Of a stretch of 23,845 nt of DNA, positions 9,510-19,339 are shown in pieces. A program made the translations under genes and the position numbers. Positions within the stretch are counted from its first letter, which is position 1. Each line of letters opens with the position of its first letter. Source of the DNA: Saccoglossus kowalevskii (Eukaryota > Hemichordata > Enteropneusta > Harrimaniidae); contig NW_003151253.1 of assembly GCF_000003605.2 (NCBI RefSeq), forward strand, positions 928,118 to 951,962, read 5' to 3'. The notes under the pieces are model-generated. The model saw only the letters and a list, made by a program, of their open reading frames with translations, ran no database searches and had not been told where the DNA came from.

Positions 9510-10090
9510 AAAATGTCTCGTTACACGCCAAACTGGACGAGCTATTACATTACATCTCCATCTCAGCGCTAGACTGAGATCTCTTATGAATGCTTCAAAC
9601 ACGATGTCTCCATCGAAAAAGAAATTGTTTTTCTTTAGCGTTTCACGAAGGTAATTATCTTTCATTTTTGTCACTTCGTTTGCGTCAGATATGTACATTT
9701 TCCGAAATCGCCAACACTTAGTTTTGGAACCGCGATGAGGCCTTCGAAGTCCCGTTTTTTCCATGGCGAAGTTACCCCCACGAAAACTCGAAATTCGCGA
9801 CCATGGGCTGTCAACTCGTGGCGATTCGATTGAACTCTGAAGTCCGAAATGCCCTCCTGCCAAAAGTCTTCTGCTGTTATATTGTCTGCGCATGTGCGAA
9901 TTTCCACCCCGAGGACTATTTCGCAGGGCACCGTGACAACTCAACCCTGCCCTAAGCTGTCAAATAAACCCGGAGGTGCTCATCGAAGCAGAATTTTAGC
10001 AATGGCGCATATTAAACAGCGAATGCAGTGTAAGCGTTTACCTCCTGGAGCCCCCCATCACAAAGAAACACTGATAGGCGCTCCATCGGG
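9440..10090. promoter_or_regulatory. CpG-richer segment between the divergent genes; possible bidirectional promoter / first exon
   Basis: CpG dinucleotides are clearly denser here than in the flanking A+T-rich DNA, which is also why long overlapping open frames occur on both strands (minus 9444-9944 and 9671-9931; plus 9849-10160). None shows a domain I recognise. An NRF1-like TGCGCATGTGCG lies at 9887-9898. On the plus strand an ATG with strong context (10002) is followed by a GTAAGC donor at 10030, compatible with a first exon. The segment may serve SKAP, SMUG1 or both; alternatively one of the minus-strand frames is an unrecognised exon. Confidence 0.35.
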
Positions 10091-11859
10091 TGAAATAACT
10101 AACACCACACATATTTTGAAACAAAACTGTTTCACAATCAAAGATTATTATTATCAATGAAATGTCTAGATTGTGAATAAAAAGAAAGACTAAAAATTCC
10201 GCAGTAATACAGTATGTCAATTGAATATACACAATTATGTCAAGGTCCTCTATGAAAGCTGTAGATTTTGTCTTTTCTTTCAGAATTTCACTCGGTATTC
10301 ATAGTGATGTTTAGTTAGGTACAAAACAAATAAATAGATTTCAAAGAGTCCAATATAAAATGTACTAGTTCGTTATCGTGATTGTAGCATGCATCAGTAT
10401 TTGAAAAGGGCACCATTTTGAAACTCAATTGAGAGCCTGGATTGTATAGGTTTTTTAGGTTGATCTAAAAAAAAATGTATCTGTTTTAAATCTGTTGACT
10501 TTATTGTGCGAATACATCCAAACTGATTATTAATTATTAATTCACGCAATAGACAATATATTAAAACAGTCTGTTACTGGAAGATTTTATTTTATTATAT
10601 GGCTTGTTTACATAAAGACACTGTCTTTTTTTAATAATGGCATAATGGTGTTGCAAATTACATATGACTGTGAATGCATTATTTTCATTGGAATTTGTTT
10701 TCACTAAAATAAAAAAATAGCCATGATTGTCATGCATTTATGGCTGATCTGTGGAAATAAATTGCATTCAAAACCATAGAAAAAAAAACACATATTCAAT
10801 CAACAAAAATGCGCTGAATATACAATTTTCGCCATAATTGGTATGTTATTTATGGCAGATTGATAAAAAGAAATACTATACTAAACCTTGGAAAATAACA
10901 ATGTTTTCATGTGGCTGTCATTCCTGGCAGATCAGTACTAAAGGGACTGTGGATGATAAAAGCATGTTCACAGCAAATGTAATCTTTTCGTTTACAATTC
11001 TACTTCTTCTCCTTAAGGCCCACTCCTAAAGTGTGAAAAATAATGTGAAAACAAACTTAAAAAAACAACTAAGTGTGATTTTACCCACAGTAATTAATTA
11101 AAATCACCTTTCACTCCTCCCACTCCTTAACAAAGAGATTATGTTTACTGTGTGCATGTTTTAATTATCCATTGCTTCATATGTGTGACAAGCAAAATGT
11201 TGTTTTTCAGCAGAAATTAATACCAGCTAGAATAAAAGTTATTAACAGACAGTAATAACAATTTTAGATTTTTTTTTTTTTTTTTTGGTGCTTTTGAGAA
11301 GTTTGTTTATAATGATTATCTCTTGAGTAGGATTTATAGGTGACAAAGGGTGGATGAGAAAAGTGCATGCAACTAGGGTGATATGTCAATGAAATACCTT
11401 GGAATTATTCAAGAAATCTTATGGTCAAACCACATTCGGTTATGACTTGAAAACAATCTACAAAATAAATGAATGAGCAAATAAATCAAAATTGTGAAAA
11501 AAAAATTAATATGAAAAAATTGCAATTATTGTATACTGGATAGGTGAAATAGACAAACCTAAGTTTGTTCCAAAATTGTAAATTTTCATTTGCAGAGATG
11601 GAAGTTTGTGAAAGTCACTGGCTTGGTCTCGGTGAACTTTCTACACAAGTTTCGCGCTGAAACATATGTTAATTTATTTAAAAAAATAAACTTGAATAAG
11701 GGGTATTTGAATAAAAAATGCATGAAATTAAAAAGATTATTTCTCATTTTGGTAAATTTCATTGAGATACTCACCTCACTGAAAAAATCTCAGTCTGAAA
11801 GTTATATTCCCACTTTATATGATCTTTTACTGTCTCACAACATTTTTTCTTGTCAAACT
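10091..11859. other. Intergenic or 5' intronic A+T-rich DNA
   Basis: A foldback at about 10672-10770 (GAATGCATTATTTTCA inverted as AAATAAATTGCATTC), a family-2-like scrap at 11204-11245 and a T-run of about 20 at 11267-11286. The frames at 11586-11871 on both strands overlap each other and look like chance. Confidence 0.45.
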
Positions 11860-12140
11860 AAAGGGCGGTAGTTGTTGCGCCACGCATGCGCGAGATATAT
11901 GGGTCTCATATAGACAAAGATGGTGACTTTGACTGTTGCGCAGATCAACGAATACAAACTGAGACATTACCAAGCTTTAATCAGGTATTTTTTTAGGTGA
12001 TTGGAAGGTATTGAAGGAGTCACAGGTGTTAATTAGTGCAAGTCACGCCCAGGTCAAACCTCATACTTTTTCATTAGAAAAACGCATTGGATTATGGGAA
12101 AATCAATGTTTATCAACACAAATGTGGCACATGCGCAGTT
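11860..12140 (+). promoter_or_regulatory. Second CpG/NRF1-like promoter candidate upstream of SMUG1
   Basis: An island of CpGs in A+T-rich DNA with two NRF1-type sites: CGCATGCGCG near 11883-11892 and GCACATGCGCA at 12127-12137. NRF1 sites are typical of housekeeping promoters. A candidate coding exon begins between them at 11920. Promoter identity is inferred from motifs only. Confidence 0.35.
11920..11984 (+). CDS. Candidate short first coding exon upstream of SMUG1 (unproven)
   Basis: ATG in strong context (A at -3, G at +4) opens 21 codons plus two bases, beginning MVTLTVAQINEY, followed by AG|GTATTT at 11985. Left unspliced, the frame stops at 11998. Its phase fits the acceptor CATCAG|T at 14779/14780, which would read through ATTATG into the SMUG1 frame and add about 26 residues. 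A phase match has a one-in-three chance by accident, and no homologue of the peptide is recognised. It could equally be an upstream open frame or the start of another gene. Confidence 0.25.
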
Positions 12141-12810
12141 TACAGTTTCCAAATCTGATTAAAATAACATCTTAGTTTGGGACTTTTTTTTTTTTTTTGA
12201 TTTTTTTTAAATGTATTTTATTTTATTTTTTATATACCTTATTAGAAATCATGCTTAAGATATGAAGCATCAGCAGCCAATCAAATCTGTTGTTACATAA
12301 CATTCTTTAGAACAGGAGATACAACACAACTAAAAACACAGCGAATTTGTGGGCTTTTGCAATTACCAGAAATAAAATAAAATACATGAAAAAATAAAAA
12401 TAAATACCATATTTGCTCTATTCAGAAGATCCAGTAGAATACAATGTCTCCAATAGAATCGCATATAATCCAAAATTACATTTGTTATATACTAAATCAT
12501 GAAATTATCACTTTTTTTGACCACCGATTATCCACTGTCGTTAACTCTATTGCTTTTTTACTTCGTACATATATTCCGTATTTTAAATGAATATTTTCTT
12601 AATTTTGGGTCAAAAATGTTATTTTCAACTTCTTGAAAACTTCCACTCCAATTGATTGGTTTGATACTTAAGTGGACTAGTTTTATTTTATTTGTTGTTA
12701 CCCTTGAGGGTATCAGCTGAAATAAAATTACTGGAAAGAACACATACTTATATAAATGGAAAAAAAAACAGACAATTTAAAACTTAAAGGAAATACAAAA
12801 AAATTAATCT
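12141..12810. other. A+T-rich DNA, no gene seen
   Basis: T-runs at about 12184-12210 and a faint relative of the 332-514 MITE near 12408-12460 (CTCTATTCAGAAG..CC, CAATAGAATCGCA). Confidence 0.4.
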
Positions 12811-13667
12811 TTAGCTCTGCTGTCGACTTTGTCGAGCGGAGCTTATCATATGAGTGATTGTCCATCGTCCGTGTCAATGTTTTACTTTTTCGACTTCTTC
12901 TTGAAAACTACAAGCCTAAATGCTTTGATACTTGGTGTATATGTACCTTGGGTAGACCTCTCTTAGGTTTGTTCATTTCATGTTGATATCTTCAATTCTC
13001 TAATTTTGGTGAATATTTTTGTCATTTTTGGTAAAAAGTGATATTTTCGACTTCTTGTTAAAAACTGTAAGTCCGATTGCTTTGATACTATTCATATTGT
13101 TCATTTTCTAATGATGTCTTCAGTTCTTTAATTGAAATGTGCATTGCTAACAGCGGAGCTATCTCAGCCGATAGGCTGCTTGTTTTTTCGACTTCTGCTT
13201 GAAAACTACAAGCCTGATTGCTTTGATACTTGGTGTATATGTACCTTGGGTAGACCTCTCTCAGATTTGTTCATTTTATGTAGATATCTTTAATTCTTTA
13301 ATTTTGATGAATAGTTTTGTCATTTTTGGTAAAAAGTGATATTTTCAACTTCTTGTTGAAAACCACAAGACTGATTGCTTTGATATTATACATATAGGTA
13401 CTATAGGTGGACCTCTCTCATATTTGTTCATTTAGTCATATCTTCAATTTGTCTTATTTTGCTGAATATTTTTGTCATTTTTAGTAAAAAGTGATATTTT
13501 TGACTTCTTGTTGAAAACCGCAAGTCCATTGCTTTGATATTATACATATAGGTACTACATGTGGACCTCTCTCATATTTGTTCATTTCGTGATGATATCT
13601 TCAATTCTTTAATTGAAATGTGCATAGCTAACAGTGAGGCTATCTCAGCTGAGAGACTGCTTGTTTA
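12811..13667 (+). mobile_element. Hairpin-ended repeat element, two units in tandem
   Basis: Starts with the 31-nt hairpin at 12813-12843 (AGCTCTGCTGTCGAC, loop TTT, GTCGAGCGGAGCT), then GTGATTGTCCATCGTCC and about 180-bp internal units (TTTTTCGACTTCTTCTTGAA, GACCTCTCT...TTTGTTCATTT, AAAAAGTGATATTTT). End-type hairpins with GCTATCTCAGC lie at about 13152-13180 and 13634-13662, so two element bodies appear joined. Non-coding. Confidence 0.72.
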
Positions 13668-13780
13668 AGATAATCATTGAATTTTAGAATCTTATAAATC
13701 ACTATTAAATGGCAACTAAGTTCAATTTTGGTGTAACAAGCAAGCGCAATTTGACAATTAGATAAGTGGAGTAAAAAAAA

Positions 13781-14055
13781 AATCACCTGTCATCAAAGAT
13801 GACAGACCGGTGATTGTCCGTCCATTTTTCTGTCTGTCCTTCTATCAGATGTTTGTCTACAATTGCACTTTTGACTTTTTCTTGAAAACAACCAGCCTGA
13901 TTTCTTTAATATTTTATATGTAGACACCTCAAGTTTTGGGTGGATATCTCCAGATCTTTAATTTTGATGAATATTTTGGTCATTTTTGGAAAAAGGTGAT
14001 ATTTTTAACAGCTAGTCCGTTTGCTTTGATATTTTATATGACACCTAGAGTTGGC
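13781..14055 (+). mobile_element. Diverged relative of the hairpin-ended family
   Basis: A 31-nt hairpin (13783-13813: TCACCTGTCATC, loop AAA, GATGACAGACCGGTGA) precedes TTGTCCGTCC and internal sequence TTTTGACTTTTTCTTGAAAA, GAATATTTTGGTCATTTTTG and AAAAAGGTGATATTTT like the neighbouring element. The stem sequence differs completely while hairpin length, loop position and downstream motif are kept. Confidence 0.6.
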
Positions 14056-14681
14056 CTTTTATGATACCACTAGTTTTAGTGACATTTTACAAAGGTCGTT
14101 TGTTCTGACATCCATGCTAGTTTCTGTGTCTGTCTGTGTGATTATACTCAGTCTGTCTCTGTACTTCCAGTCATACTGCATTAAAATTGACATACAGATG
14201 ATGCATGGATCCCTTCAGTTGATATGTAAGTCTTCATGTGACTGGTTCTAAACTACCCGTAATGCTAAACACGGACACTGCTTGTGTTTTTGAGACCATG
14301 CATGTTGTATATTCACATAATAATGTGATCGTATTTTATATTATGTTGATCTCTAGACATAGGTCTTTCTGGATCGCTTTGTGATTTCATTCAAAGGCTC
14401 AGACAAACTATTATAGACTAGTTTCAAAGTTTTGGGCTCAGCCAAATTTATTTAATTTTTCATTGGAACTTTGTGGCGACCTTCACTGCGGCGATTACTG
14501 CATTACACCGTCCATTTGATTTCCTAATCTCCCCTAAAACAAATTCCAAAATAGTAAATTTATAGCAAAAATATATATATATGAAATACAAAAATACAAG
14601 CTGTGCACAATACGTTGTTTCATCTTTATGTTGTAATTTTAAATGTTGTAATTTTTTTAAAACTTTGATTTTAATTTCTAG
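14056..14681. other. Immediate upstream region of SMUG1, nothing recognised
   Basis: A+T-rich. It ends with a credible 3' splice site (TTTTAATTTCTAG) so it is probably 5' UTR intron. Confidence 0.4.
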
Positions 14682-14792
14682 GGAATAAATGGTATCACGG
14701 CAATATATGACAAGTCTGCTATGTCATTTGGACGGTAACTTTCATTTCATTTCATCTTATTAATTCGCATTGACATCAGTCTTCAACTCATT

Positions 14793-16274
14793 ATGGATAA
14801 CCAGCCGGAGATGAAGAGACTAAAGACCGGTTACCATAGTTATTATCAGGACAATCCTGAAACAGAACTAGATGGACCTTTCAAACGTGTTCCCGATACT
14901 ACATTCCCCAAAACCGAACTTGACATCAGTCCTCAGCCAAGCATGGACTATCTGAAATACGGTAATCCGAGTAACATGGCAACAAGGATGTCCTACCCAA
15001 ATTATTCTGAAGTTAATCATCAAACGAGTATGGCAGCGCGAATGGCCTACTCGAATTACCCAGGGACCACTGATCCAGCCAATATGAGTTCGTGGATGGG
15101 ATATTCTAATTATACTGGTGTTGCCGATCCAGCAAACATGACGTCAAGGATGGCGTATTCGAACTATGCCGCTGCTGATCATGCAGGTGTGAATTCGCGG
15201 ATGGCGTACGCGAACTATGGTGTTTCTGATCAAACTAGCGTGGCTACAAGGATGGCCTACTCAAACTACGCAGGTGTTCCCAATCAGGCACGAGTGGCTT
15301 ACACGAACTATCCTGGCATTAGCGACCAGCCGAGTATGGTTGTGCGGCCGCCATATCCAAATTATGCTGGCATTGCTGATCAAACAAATGCTTCTGCAAG
15401 GATGGCCCAGTCGTATGACAGCGGCGTTGTGGACCACACTGCCGCTGCATCAAAGGGTTGGGGTTCAGCAAGTCTTGAAAGTACTCCAACATCGAGCCCG
15501 GGATATTTTAACTGGAGGGGAAATCCAGTTCAATCGGAGAACTCACCGGCAGCCAACTTAGGAGGCTATAGCGGTATGACCTCTGTGAATCACGAGGCCA
15601 ACAATATGATGAGTCATCAGTCTAACTCAGTGGATTTCACTGATAGAGGCGAGCTACCTCATGTGCATGCGTCTCTAAAAACTGAAGGGTATATCGATTG
15701 TAGGTATGATAATAACGGAGAAACTGGGGACTACGAGTCTAAAATAAAAATGCAACATAGCAAATTGCCAGTCGCTTACGACGAGAGAGTTTCATGCATG
15801 CCAGGTATGGCATCCAATCAGACAATACTTGAGCATAGAGGCATTCACTTACCTAATCAGAAATCTGTAATTGTGGAGAACCAAGCAGCCAATCATTATC
15901 CTGGATTTCAGTCACATGGTGTGATGCTGACCAATGACACGATGCCTGGTAAGAACTCGCCATCTAATGAAATATCAAAAGGGCAAGACTGGCGAGATAT
16001 TGTGAATGCATATAAGCAAGAAAAATGTAAAACTGAAGCTCTTCCTGTGCCGATTTATGACGGGGACATCGCTGATAAAGTACTGGAAATTGAGGATAAA
16101 TTGTGTCAGGCGTTGAATCACCTGCTCTTTACTGAGCCAGTTACTCACATATATAATCCATTAATTTATGCAAGTGAGACACATCAACAGTACGTAAAGA
16201 AGTATTGCACATCTGTTAAACCGATTCTATTTCTTGGAATGAACCCTGGACCATTTGGCATGGCACAGAATGGG
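14793..16274 (+). CDS. SMUG1: SMUG1 exon with repeat-rich N-terminal extension and first catalytic motif
   Basis: 494 codons. Residues 1-50 are charged and polar with a basic patch (MKRLKTGY). Residues 65-209 hold nine degenerate copies of a motif centred on RMAYSNY (starting at 65, 83, 101, 119, 136, 153, 167, 185 and 203), spacing mostly 17-18. Residues 210-410 are low-complexity, rich in Ser, Asn, Gly and His, and probably disordered. The glycosylase domain follows. The donor is GGG|GTAAGT at 16275. Possible acceptors upstream of the ATG are TTTCTAG ending near 14681 and CATCAG at 14779. Confidence 0.93.
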
Positions 16275-17565
16275 GTAAGTAAACATTGTGACCACAATAC
16301 GCTACCATATGCATGACCTCCAAAAGGTCACACATCCTGGCACCTTCTGGGGGGGGGGGGGGGGGTACAACTTCAATTTAATGAGAAGTGCTCCATTACT
16401 TTTAACCAACACTGTGAACACTTGTACCCCTTATTTAAGTTCCCAAAAAATGAAATGTATAATATTGGAAATTTTTATAGGGCAACAATACTCCCAGAAA
16501 GTACCAGTATGTGTGACCTTTAGGGTCAAAGTACCAGGATGTATGACCTTAAAACGTTAAATTATGCAGTAATCCGATTGTGCTGAACATAGGAAACATG
16601 TGAGAAGGGCGTGTCTTTTTTTAACCTTTTTTTTTTTTTGTACCGCAAACTTTTCTTTTTCTGTAGAGGTGAGGCAGGAGTGTTAAAACAAAAAATTACC
16701 TTTATGTGTACATTATTCCTATTTATAAATCACTACTATCAGAATCAGAGGTTTTTATGATGTCATAACTTTACTTTATCACCGATAATATAAACCTCTA
16801 TTTGCAGGTAAATTCAAATTTAACTAAATTTGTTTTATTTTGATAATGGTGCTTTATGACAACAATAATAACACTTTCGTATGCGGAGTTGTGAAGGATT
16901 CATTATTGTTTAAATAAAGTATTAAGTATAATTGCTATGCATGTTTGTATCGGAAGTCAATTAATTAAATTTTGCACTTTTCTGCATAGTTAATCTATAA
17001 ATCTTTTGAGAAATCAAACTAAATTTTTGTTTTTGCAGGTGCCATTTGGGGAAGTTTCGTATGTTCGTGATTGGTTAAATATTACTGGAAATGTTAATCA
17101 GCCAATAAACGAGCACCCAAAAAGACCAATCCATGGATTGCAGAGTACGCGTAGCGAAGTCAGCGGTCTCCGTTTTTGGAGGTTTTTCAAAGCATTGACT
17201 AAAACACCTGAAATGTTCTTTAAGTACTGTTACGTCCACAATTACTGCCCTCTAGTGTTCATGTCCAAGACTGGCAAGAACGTTACTCCGCCTACTTTGA
17301 ATGTTGCACAGCGAGCTCCGCTTATGACAGTTTGCGATACATCACTGTGCGAGACAATACAGCTGTTACAAGTGAAAGTAATTATAGGTGTTGGACGATT
17401 CGCGCAGGAAAGAGCGAAACATGCGTTGAAGGAACGTGGGTTAGAGATATTAGAATTGAGTTCCTAATGCATCCTAGCCCCATCAATCCGTTAGCCAATA
17501 AATGTTGGGACTCCATCGCTACACAGCAGTTAGCAGACATTGATGTACTCCGTTATTTAACGTAG
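14793..17565 (+). CDS. SMUG1: SMUG1, single-strand-selective monofunctional uracil-DNA glycosylase, with N-terminal extension and a frame disruption
   Basis: Exons 14793-16274 and 17039-17565, intron 16275-17038 in phase 0 between Gly494 and Val495. SMUG1 removes uracil and 5-hydroxymethyluracil from DNA in nuclear base-excision repair. The catalytic domain starts near residue 430: FTEPVTHIYNP, then LFLGMNPGPFGMAQNG|VPFGEV with the catalytic Asn (human Asn85) at 484, EHPKRP, SEVSGLRFW, HNYCPLVF (uracil-binding Asn, human Asn163), then HPSPINPLANKCW with the catalytic His (human His239). The last block is in a different frame: the main frame reads to a stop at 17465-17467, while HPSP... is one frame back and ends at TAG 17563-17565. 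Vertebrate SMUG1 is about 270 residues; this one would be about 670. Start: in-frame TAA at 14736, then ATG with A at -3 and G at +4. Sequence error, a young null allele and recoding remain possible explanations. Confidence 0.95.
16275..17038 (+). other. SMUG1 intron
   Basis: GTAAGT ... TTTTTGCAG, 764 bases, phase 0. It splits GMAQNG|VPFGEV. It contains an inverted-repeat element with a 17-G run (16314-16550); the rest is A+T-rich with nothing recognised. Confidence 0.9.
16314..16550. mobile_element. Short inverted-repeat element in SMUG1 intron, with poly(G) run
   Basis: The left arm (16314 to about 16355) and right arm (about 16489-16528) are inverted copies around GGTCACACAT and the CTGG/CCAG flanks. 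The right arm is followed by a direct second copy of AAGTACCAG.ATGT.TGACC (16529-16550). A run of 17 G (16349-16365) lies where the left arm should continue CTGGGAGTATTG. Looks like a MITE or foldback remnant; no coding capacity. Confidence 0.55.
17039..17565 (+). CDS. SMUG1: SMUG1 terminal exon, frame broken near 17444-17457
   Basis: The acceptor TTTTTGTTTTTGCAG ends at 17038. The main frame is clean for 142 codons (VPFGEVSYVRDW ... KERGLEI), then runs LELSS-stop at 17467. From about 17455 the frame one base back reads IEFLMHPSPINPLANKCW ... RYLT and stops at 17565, matching the SMUG1 C-terminus. Either one base is missing or two are extra; no GT-AG pair in the short stretch could remove it, and no canonical slippery heptamer is visible. 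Confidence 0.9.
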
Positions 17566-18364
17566 GCCGATAATCATTGACTGAAATGTATCTGTTTTGA
17601 AGTCGTTGTTTATAAATGTCCAGTGCAAGTCTTGATTTGTAATGTGTAACGTGCTATGTTATAGACACATTCCCAAAACTGTAGTTAATTCATGGCTTCA
17701 TCGGCTTCCAGTATTTTTTTTACCTGCATGTGAAAAGCGATGATAATACTGTATGATCATAGGTCTCACAACAAATTTAAAAGACTTCATTTATTTCACC
17801 AGTTTCTTTGCCAACTCCACAAATTTTAAAATTAGATTTCATATGTTATTTATTTCATTGATATCTTCAGTTACTACGCTTACACTTCATGAAGAAACAT
17901 TCCGACCATTCCGCGTTATTTGTCATTTGCGAATGAACTACGCTTTGAGAATGTTCTTATACATCCTGTTCGTCCATTTGTTACATGGGCTGAATTGTGC
18001 CATTTCAGTCTTCTGTGATGTTACCCAGCAAGCCATCTCTGAACAAGTCGTATTCTTCAAACTGAAGAAAATGATATTGCAAGGGCAACGATCATTACTA
18101 CCGTTTCTGAATATCAAATTTATTTCTAATTGCCTACTGTAGGTTTCAGCTTCTGTCAACTTTCAGTAGCAGTGCTACAAAAAATATGTGATATTATCCA
18201 GGAGAAATCTGTCTACAAATCTGCAAGAGTTTAGTCTTGGCCATTATTATCTCTTACCAGTATATATGGCTAGTATTTTTGTAACACCAGACTTTAAGTG
18301 AGAGCGGCTGCAGGGATGTATGTGTGTGTTTGAGGGTTGCATGATAGGCTTGTCTGGATTACAT
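17566..18364 (+). other. SMUG1 3' flank / probable 3' UTR
   Basis: No canonical AATAAA is seen soon after the stop; ATTAAA variants occur further on at 18524 and 18599. The 129-codon plus frame at 17753-18142 and the 73-codon minus frame overlap and show no motif. Confidence 0.4.
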
Positions 18365-18520
18365 ATTAACACCATTTGCAGGTTTCAGTGTCATGTGACA
18401 TCTTTGTCTGAGTAATTCATCAAATCCACCATTTTGTTCATTCCATGGACATTTATAGGGTTCAGTATTACATGGTATTATTGTCTGGGTACACCATCAA
18501 ATCCACCATTTTGTTTATCC
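18365..18520 (+). repeat. 77-bp direct tandem duplication
   Basis: CAAATCCACCATTTTGTT recurs at 18421 and 18498; preceding GGTTTCAGTGTCATG.GACATCTTTGTCTG matches GGGTTCAGTATTACATGGTATTATTGTCTG. Two copies, roughly 80 per cent alike by eye. Confidence 0.7.
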
Positions 18521-19141
18521 TATATTAAAAATGATATTTCGTATTTATTTGCAGGAATATTTACTGGTTTGTAAAGAAACAATGCTGTTAATTGTTGAAT
18601 TAAATTATTCACTGGTTTTAATTTTAAGTGCATTTAGATATTGCTGACATACTCAAACAGAAATTCATGTGCACCAGAAACTTGCAAATGGTTTTATCAT
18701 TCAGTAATTTTTAAAAATTCATGGTGAGTGGAATTTTTATTTAATATATTTTCATTATAAATTAACAATCTCTACTCGTGACACTTTTCATGTTGCTAAA
18801 ATCACAGCAAAATTCTATTCCTCAAATCAAGACGATGAAAAAATTTAGATTTGCAGTTACTGCTCCCTCTAAATTATTTTTGAGAAAAATGTGTCAAAAA
18901 GTTGGTTTTTTTTGGGGGGGGGATGAATTTTAGCCTCCACAAATTTTGCTTAATATATAATCTGGAAATGAAAATAAGATGTTTATTTATTTACTCTGAA
19001 TTTGAGAAAGTTTGTCATGAATTTTTTATAAATTTTCTGTTGTGAGTAGAATTCTACCTCAGTGATAAATGTAGCGATTTTTCATTTAGGTTTAATTTCA
19101 AATATACAACTGACTATATACAACTTGCATTCTACTTGATA
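18521..19141. other. A+T-rich, no gene seen
   Basis: T6G10 run at about 18907-18922. Otherwise featureless. Confidence 0.4.
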
Positions 19142-19339
19142 TACTGCAAACTGCTTTATTTTAGCCGGAATTAAATTTCGCTGAAAAGACTTTTTGACTG
19201 TTTTGTATGGGATATTTTTTCGCTGATTTTTGGGAAATGTTAAAATATAGGAAAAAACATTATTAACTGGATTTTATTTTCACTAAAACATTTCTTCAGT
19301 GAAAATTAAGTCCAAGCGAAAATAAAGTATTTTACATTA
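19142..19339. mobile_element. MITE/foldback family 2, copy B
   Basis: TACTGCAAACTGCTTTATTT...GGAATTAAATTTCGCTGAA left arm; the right arm is the inverted CTTCAGTGAAAATTAAGTCC...AAAGTATTTTACATTA. The interior shares GTTTTGTATGG (inverted CCATACAAAAT in copy A). Confidence 0.72.

Noticed and set aside
11586-11871. Overlapping frames on both strands
   Set aside because: A+T-rich, Lys/Phe/Leu-dominated, no splice context or family match.
15217-15561. 114-codon frame inside the SMUG1 exon
   Set aside because: Out-of-frame shadow of the repeat-rich extension.
16288-16560. 90-codon frame across the SMUG1 intron
   Set aside because: Runs over the donor, poly(G) run and inverted repeat; intronic.
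17332-17454. Upstream part of the shifted SMUG1 frame as an independent start
   Set aside because: Upstream of about 17455 this frame has no SMUG1 similarity, while the other frame does; only its last 37 codons are genuine.
17435-17458. Programmed -1 frameshift at a canonical slippery site in SMUG1
   Set aside because: The codons CGT GGG TTA GAG ATA do not form an X XXY YYZ heptamer and no clear downstream stem was seen; kept only as a remote explanation.
17753-18159. Overlapping plus (129-codon) and minus (73-codon) frames
   Set aside because: No recognisable domain on either strand, probable 3' UTR of SMUG1.
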